A DNA stretch of 64,000 bases. Source: JALOOX01 sp964557955. Lineage in GTDB: Bacteria; Desulfobacterota; Syntrophobacteria; Syntrophobacterales; Syntrophobacteraceae. How positions within the stretch are numbered: position 1 is the stretch's first letter; every line of letters starts with the position of its first letter. The DNA lies in assembly GCA_964557955.1 (NCBI GenBank), contig CAZLCS010000006.1, forward strand, positions 1 to 64,000, given 5' to 3'. The translations under genes and the position numbers were made by a program. Below are positions 60,128 to 64,000 of this stretch, piece after piece. The notes beneath the pieces were generated by a model. That model saw only the letters and a list, made by a program, of their open reading frames with translations, was not told the DNA's origin and did no database searches.

Positions 60128-61563
60128 TAGATTTCAGCATCCAGCTCCCAGGGAAAACAGACCCGTCTGGCTCCGACGCTGTGTATGAGTCCGCGCAGGT
60201 AGGCGTCCGCCTCATCCTGGCTCGGGACGTGCCCCGACAAGGCGTCCCGTTTCAGAGCGCAGTTTTTCATGTCCACGGAAATTTCCGCAAAGCGGCGTGC
60301 GGCATGCTCCAGCAGAGAACGCCTCACCTCTTGGGAGGGGATGAGGCCGATGAGTCCGCCGAGGTGATGCAGGCAAACCCCCTGTGAATAAATGTAGGCT
60401 GTTTGCCCTTCCCGCGTCTGGACGAACGAGGCCAGGCCCTCCAGGTACTCCGCCTCCACTTCCGAAAGCCGCTGGCACACCCTGCAATGCCTGGAGCCCT
60501 GGCCGAGCGACAGGACCAACCGCTCAGCCTCCGTCTCCTCCGAAGCAGCCTCTCGAGACAGATCGGCGGACAACCTTTCCATGAAGGCGGGATAGCCTTG
60601 AGACAGGCCCCGCGGGGAGGCCGTCGCCGCAAGCTGCCAGGTGTGGAGTGGACAGAAGCCAAGGGAAGCCGCATATTCGTGCTGCGCGCGGTCCTGGGTC
60701 GCGAGAGCATGCTGCCAGGTCGCAAAGAACCGATTGGCGGCATCGATCAAGCGGTTGCAGACCGGGCAGCCCCTCGTCGTGCAATCCTTCGCAAAATCGG
60801 AAGTTCCCGGGATGTCTGCTTCAGCTTCCTGGAATGAGCTCAACTTCGCCTCATCCGACGCCCCGCGATCCGAGCTTCCCGAGAGTTCGATCCGTTCCGT
60901 TGCGTGTGGCGGCTCAGAAGGAGCATGACTCAGGGGAATCAGCCAGGATCGGATCCTGCCGAGCTTTCGTTCAATCTCGGCCAGAGTCTCGATCTCACGG
61001 CCCAGTTCGGCCGCGTCGATCTGCGTGATGTGCCACTGACCGTCAATCCCTTTGGGGAGCCGTCGACCTTTGATGGCCTGCACAATCTGGGATTCGATTT
61101 CAGCGGCTCGCTTCTCGATCTCTGCTCCCATGCGCTCCACTGCTTCGTGAGCTTCGCTCAGCAGTTTGCTCTCGATACAGACCTCACAGCTTCGGAGCAG
61201 CGATTTCAGTTCCGTCGCGAGGACCTTGCCGAGGGGTGACCGAGCGACGAAGACCGGCAGGATGGCCAGGTGCGAGGGCACCTTGGGTGTCCAATGGATC
61301 TTCGGGAGAATGGGACGCATCAGCAACCTGAAGTCGGAGACCCCGGCCTCCTCTGTTTCAGCAGGGGCGCCCAAGCTTTCTCCGTTCAGGGTCTCGAAAG
61401 ACACAGTACGGATTTTCTGGAGCCCACGGAAAAGGCCGACCGATTCCTGGCGTAATGCGTCGAGGAATGGGGGATTGAGCTGCTCGACGAGCGCCTCCGA
61501 GAGGTGCTCCAGGTTTTCCTTGATCCCTGTAATTCCAAAAGTTCCTGGAGTCGTCTCACTCAT
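60127..61563 (-). CDS. Large protein with two C-x2-C/C-x2-H modules, unknown function
   Basis: The 478-residue protein has a helical N-terminal half (about 10-210: NLEHLSEALVEQLNPPFLDAL; AHEAVERMGAEIEKRAAEIES) that loosely recalls dynamin-like stalk helices but lacks any GTPase motif. The C-terminal half has two matched cysteine modules. They are C266-x2-C269...C304-x2-H307 and C360-x2-C363...C397-x2-H400, with about 34 residues inside each, resembling DUF6062-type metal-binding units. The stop codon TAA lies in MITE copy 4, so the original C terminus may differ. ATG 61563 with GAGGTG upstream is the likely start. It is probably in an operon with the 61608 and 62163 genes. Confidence 0.6.
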   Translation of the reverse strand: MSETTPGTFGITGIKENLEHLSEALVEQLNPPFLDALRQESVGLFRGLQKIRTVSFETLNGESLGAPAETEEAGVSDFRLLMRPILPKIHWTPKVPSHLAILPVFVARSPLGKVLATELKSLLRSCEVCIESKLLSEAHEAVERMGAEIEKRAAEIESQIVQAIKGRRLPKGIDGQWHITQIDAAELGREIETLAEIERKLGRIRSWLIPLSHAPSEPPHATERIELSGSSDRGASDEAKLSSFQEAEADIPGTSDFAKDCTTRGCPVCNRLIDAANRFFATWQHALATQDRAQHEYAASLGFCPLHTWQLAATASPRGLSQGYPAFMERLSADLSREAASEETEAERLVLSLGQGSRHCRVCQRLSEVEAEYLEGLASFVQTREGQTAYIYSQGVCLHHLGGLIGLIPSQEVRRSLLEHAARRFAEISVDMKNCALKRDALSGHVPSQDEADAYLRGLIHSVGARRVCFPWELDAEI

Positions 61564-61607
61564 GGACATCCCACCTCGTGAAGCGGTCCAATGGAGCAGA
61601 GAGCCCA

Positions 61608-62042
61608 TCAGGCCGTTCGGAATATTTCCAGGATGGCCTTCACATGATCTCCCAATTGCGCGAGCTTGGGATCCCAGTAACCCGGGAATCCGGCAGGCGC
61701 TTCCCCATACTCCTTCAGGCGTTTTGCGTCGATCTCCGCCAGGCTGGCCCACAAACCGGAGCATTTGCTCCAGATGATGTCGGCCGTGCTCTGAACATTC
61801 GCATGAAGCTCCAGCTCTGCTTTCAATTGCCTCAACTCGTCCCGCAGGGCTGCCACTTCATCGAGGATCGTCTCTCGTTGTGCGACAGAGAGACGGTTCT
61901 CTTCGGAATAGAGAACGGAATGCGTTTCCCGCCCCATCGCCAGTTGCTCGAACTCGCAGATCGTTTTATCCAGCAAGGTCAGCGTAGTCCCGATCCTGCG
62001 TTTGTAGTTTTCACTCAGGCTGTCAAAGGATATCTGATTCAT
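61608..62042 (-). CDS. Small helical protein of unknown function
   Basis: The 144-residue protein is all-helical and rich in Glu, Leu and Arg: SFDSLSENYKRRIGTTLTLLDK, VAALRDELRQLKAELEL, SLAEIDAKRLKEYGEAP. A paralogue with the same layout is at 59315-59911. No known domain was found. ATG 62042 is chosen, with GGAG ten bases upstream. It lies 45 bases upstream of the Cys-module gene and co-oriented with it. A coiled-coil adaptor role is inference. Confidence 0.6.
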   Translation of the reverse strand: MNQISFDSLSENYKRRIGTTLTLLDKTICEFEQLAMGRETHSVLYSEENRLSVAQRETILDEVAALRDELRQLKAELELHANVQSTADIIWSKCSGLWASLAEIDAKRLKEYGEAPAGFPGYWDPKLAQLGDHVKAILEIFRTA

Positions 62043-62162
62043 TGACACGCTTCTCCACTATGCAGATTTCTACGTCGATTCCGCCCGCGTATCCGGGACC
62101 GGGCAGAGCGATCCAGCGAGAATCCAAGATCTCAAAGACGCGAAACGATGCAATCCTGCTTT

Positions 62163-62594
62163 TCATACAGCCTTCTCTTCCGGTTGTGTCCTGTTCCCTG
62201 CCCTGATCCCGCCCATGTCCTCCCTGGCCAATATTCTCTCGACCTCACGTCGAATCGTTGCTGCCGGGTGGGTCGTCAGGGTCTTCAAAAACGCAACTGC
62301 TTCGGAAGCCCGTGTTTCTCCCAGGGCTTTCACCACAGCCTTCGCGATATAGACGTCATGGGTTTCTTGGAAAAGCTTGACGAGGGCCTTCACAGCGCGG
62401 GGATCTTCTGTCTTTCCCAAAAGCCACGCGGCTCGGACAGGGGTACTCGGCACAGGATGATGCAAAGCAAGGATGAGCTTTTCGACGCGGTCCCTGGAAT
62501 CCCGAAACTCGTGGATATTGAGGCCACAGGAGGGGCACAGGACAAGGTCCTGCGTGAAATCCTTCCAACATCCGGGGCAAAAGAATCGAACCAT
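62163..62594 (-). CDS. Zinc-ribbon plus HEAT-repeat protein
   Basis: The 143-residue protein opens with a four-Cys zinc ribbon (C6-P-G-C9...C20-P-S-C23). Two or three HEAT-type helical repeats follow: PVRAAWLLGKTEDPRAVKALVKLFQET and AKAVVKALGETRASEAVAFLKTL. HEAT repeats mediate protein contacts. It appears to be the first gene of the minus-strand set with 61608 and 60127; a 120-base spacer precedes the next gene. Family assignment is by motif only. Confidence 0.7.
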   Translation of the reverse strand: MVRFFCPGCWKDFTQDLVLCPSCGLNIHEFRDSRDRVEKLILALHHPVPSTPVRAAWLLGKTEDPRAVKALVKLFQETHDVYIAKAVVKALGETRASEAVAFLKTLTTHPAATIRREVERILAREDMGGIRAGNRTQPEEKAV

Positions 62595-63135
62595 GATGAT
62601 TTTCCTCCGGCGATGGCTTTGGAGGAGCTCGGGCTGAGGCGCTCGGCCTCCCTGGGCTCACGACAGCTTTGTCAAAGCATCACCAGGCGTCATCATCCCC
62701 ATTGGGCGGTTCGGGTGGACTCCATCACCTCTCAGTCTCATTTTGATAATAAGAATGTCTACCGGAAAGGGAAAGCCGGTACAAGCCTTCTGCTGGTCCC
62801 AAGGACTGACGATATCAGCCTCTTTGTATTCATGAGCCTCATAGGTGAGCGCGATGAGGTTCGCCCCAGCCGCTTCCTTCCATTATGAGGCTGCCGTTGC
62901 ACGACCGGTTTCTGTCGACAGGCGTGGATGCCGGCGTACGGTTCTTTCAACACCGGCCATGGAGTGCTCCGGTTCGCCGGAATTGCTCTAATGGTGTTGT
63001 ATCGTACTCGAGATCATGACCTGCAGCAGGAATAGGGGTCGGCCCATGTCCCGAAGGGCAAGTGTCCCCGGAGGAGGGGCTCGAAGCTTCGTTGCGGATC
63101 TCTCCCCCGGGTTGCCCGATTTTGCTCGTACCGCC
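62595..63135. other. Gene-free stretch before enolase
   Basis: The 541 bases contain no gene with a recognisable product. They include the dispersed sequence GGTGGACTCCATCACC (62716-62731). The enolase gene ends on the right; no terminator hairpin was recognised. Confidence 0.35.
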
Positions 63136-64000
63136 TCAGCGGCTCAGGGGATTGCCGAAAGCCGCTGCAGGACCCAGTTCCGCCTCGATCTCGATCAACC
63201 GGTTGTACTTGGCGATCCGTTCGCTGCGGCAGGCCGACCCGGTCTTGAGCTGACCCCCTCCCATGGCCACGGCAAAGTCGGCGATGAAAGGATCTTCCGT
63301 CTCCCCGGAGCGATGGGAGATGACGAATCCCCAGCCGGCCTGCCGGCAGAGGGCGATGGCTTCCATGGTCTCCGTGACCGTTCCGATCTGGTTCAGCTTG
63401 ATGAGCACCGCGTTGGCCGTCTTCTCCCGAATACCGCGCTCAATGAACTGCGTGTTGGTCACAAAAATGTCGTCGCCCACGATCTGGATCTTTTCGCCCA
63501 GGGCGGCCGTATGCTCCCTGAAGCCGCTCCAGTCGTTTTCCGCGAGGCCGTCCTCGATGGATACGATGGGATATTTCTCGACCCAGGATGCATAGAGCTT
63601 CGTCATTTCCGCGCTGTTCTTGGTGCCCTGTCCCGACTTGCCGAGCACATAGGCGCCGTCCTCGTAAAAAGAGCTGGCCGCGGGGTCCAGCGCTATGGCC
63701 ACATCCTTGCCGGGGGAATATCCTGCAGCCACGATGGCTTCGACGATCACCTCGCACGCCTCGTCGTTGCTCTTGAGGTTGGGAGCGAATCCTCCCTCGT
63801 CGCCGACACTGGTGCTATGGCCGTGTTTCTTGAGAATGGTCTTGAGGGCATGGAACACCTCCGCACCGTAGCGAAGGGCTTCGGCGAAACTTGGAGCCCC
63901 AATGGGCATGACCATGAATTCCTGCAGATCCACGCTGTTGTCTGCATGCTTGCCGCCGTTCAGGATATTCATCATGGGCATGGGAATGCGGACGGCGCCG
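63136..64000 (-). CDS. eno: Enolase (partial, C-terminal part)
   Basis: The frame runs off the window edge, leaving about 287 residues of the C-terminal barrel. Catalytic landmarks include GDEGGFAPN (catalytic Glu), ALDPAAS (metal Asp), SIEDGLAEND (metal Glu), VGDDIFVTN (metal Asp), VLIKLNQIGT (catalytic Lys) and SHRSGETED (His). It converts 2-phosphoglycerate to phosphoenolpyruvate. The N terminus lies to the right of the window. Confidence 0.96.
   Translation of the reverse strand, partial: GAVRIPMPMMNILNGGKHADNSVDLQEFMVMPIGAPSFAEALRYGAEVFHALKTILKKHGHSTSVGDEGGFAPNLKSNDEACEVIVEAIVAAGYSPGKDVAIALDPAASSFYEDGAYVLGKSGQGTKNSAEMTKLYASWVEKYPIVSIEDGLAENDWSGFREHTAALGEKIQIVGDDIFVTNTQFIERGIREKTANAVLIKLNQIGTVTETMEAIALCRQAGWGFVISHRSGETEDPFIADFAVAMGGGQLKTGSACRSERIAKYNRLIEIEAELGPAAAFGNPLSR

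Noticed and set aside
1..64000. CRISPR array
   Set aside because: No regularly spaced repeats of 23-40 bases with spacers were seen anywhere in the window.

Overview
The window looks like a chromosomal stretch of a Gram-negative, mesophilic anaerobe of the deltaproteobacterial type (Syntrophobacter or sulfate-reducer-like). This is inferred from the GC-rich coding sequence, the anaerobic cbi-type cobalamin operon, an RpoH-type sigma factor, UPF0182 and LapA-like membrane proteins, and a probable selenocysteine-containing rhodanese. No rRNA or marker gene here fixes the species.

Layout. 1-750: a decayed tyrosine integrase cut by a small inverted-repeat element, beside tRNA-Val(CAC), the scar of an integrated island. 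1.3-10.5 kb: three two-component genes (REC-PAS, PAS-histidine kinase, REC-kinase hybrid), a MinD/FlhG-like ATPase coupled to a GGDEF diguanylate cyclase, a nucleotide-binding-fold protein, a DUF1992 protein and a giant UPF0182 membrane protein. 10.9-21.5 kb: a cobalamin riboswitch with an intrinsic terminator in front of one long operon (cbiC-cbiL-btuC-btuD-btuF-cbiD-cbiET-cbiF-cbiG-cbiH) that joins corrinoid uptake to corrin-ring methylation. 21.6-31.7 kb: an accessory region with a Tn3-type transposase relic, an orphan ParE-like toxin, a TolB-like propeller, the Sec rhodanese, an APC permease, secreted proteins, a histone-deacetylase-like hydrolase whose end lies in a MITE, and YjbQ. 32-45 kb: two tRNA-Ser genes and core housekeeping genes (HDOD, LapA, HIT, phosphodiesterase, UPF0280, guaA, guaB, Ppx/GppA, Sua5-like, sppA, rpsA, cmk, rpoH). 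46.5-59.3 kb: an ion and stress cluster (mgtE, antiporter+uspA, crcB, DUF190-CBS, ChrB-like, a decayed second antiporter+uspA, phosphate permease, tandem Usp, CDF-like protein). 59.3-62.6 kb: a minus-strand set of unrecognised genes with paired Cys modules, zinc ribbon/HEAT and two paralogous helical proteins. The right edge is a partial enolase.

A family of short inverted-repeat elements (four copies, 139-205 bp) recurs at 14.9, 30.2, 54.4 and 60.0 kb. The copies abut or overlap genes, apparently supplying a ribosome-binding site, a protein tail and a stop codon. Other decay marks are a TGA-interrupted phosphoesterase, an antiporter with an internal deletion and several truncated genes at 59.3-59.6 kb, so the 47-62 kb section appears to be rearranging. 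The most notable items are the UGA-containing rhodanese with a SECIS-like hairpin and the uncharacterised Cys-module operon. All calls are from reading the sequence; no database search was possible.
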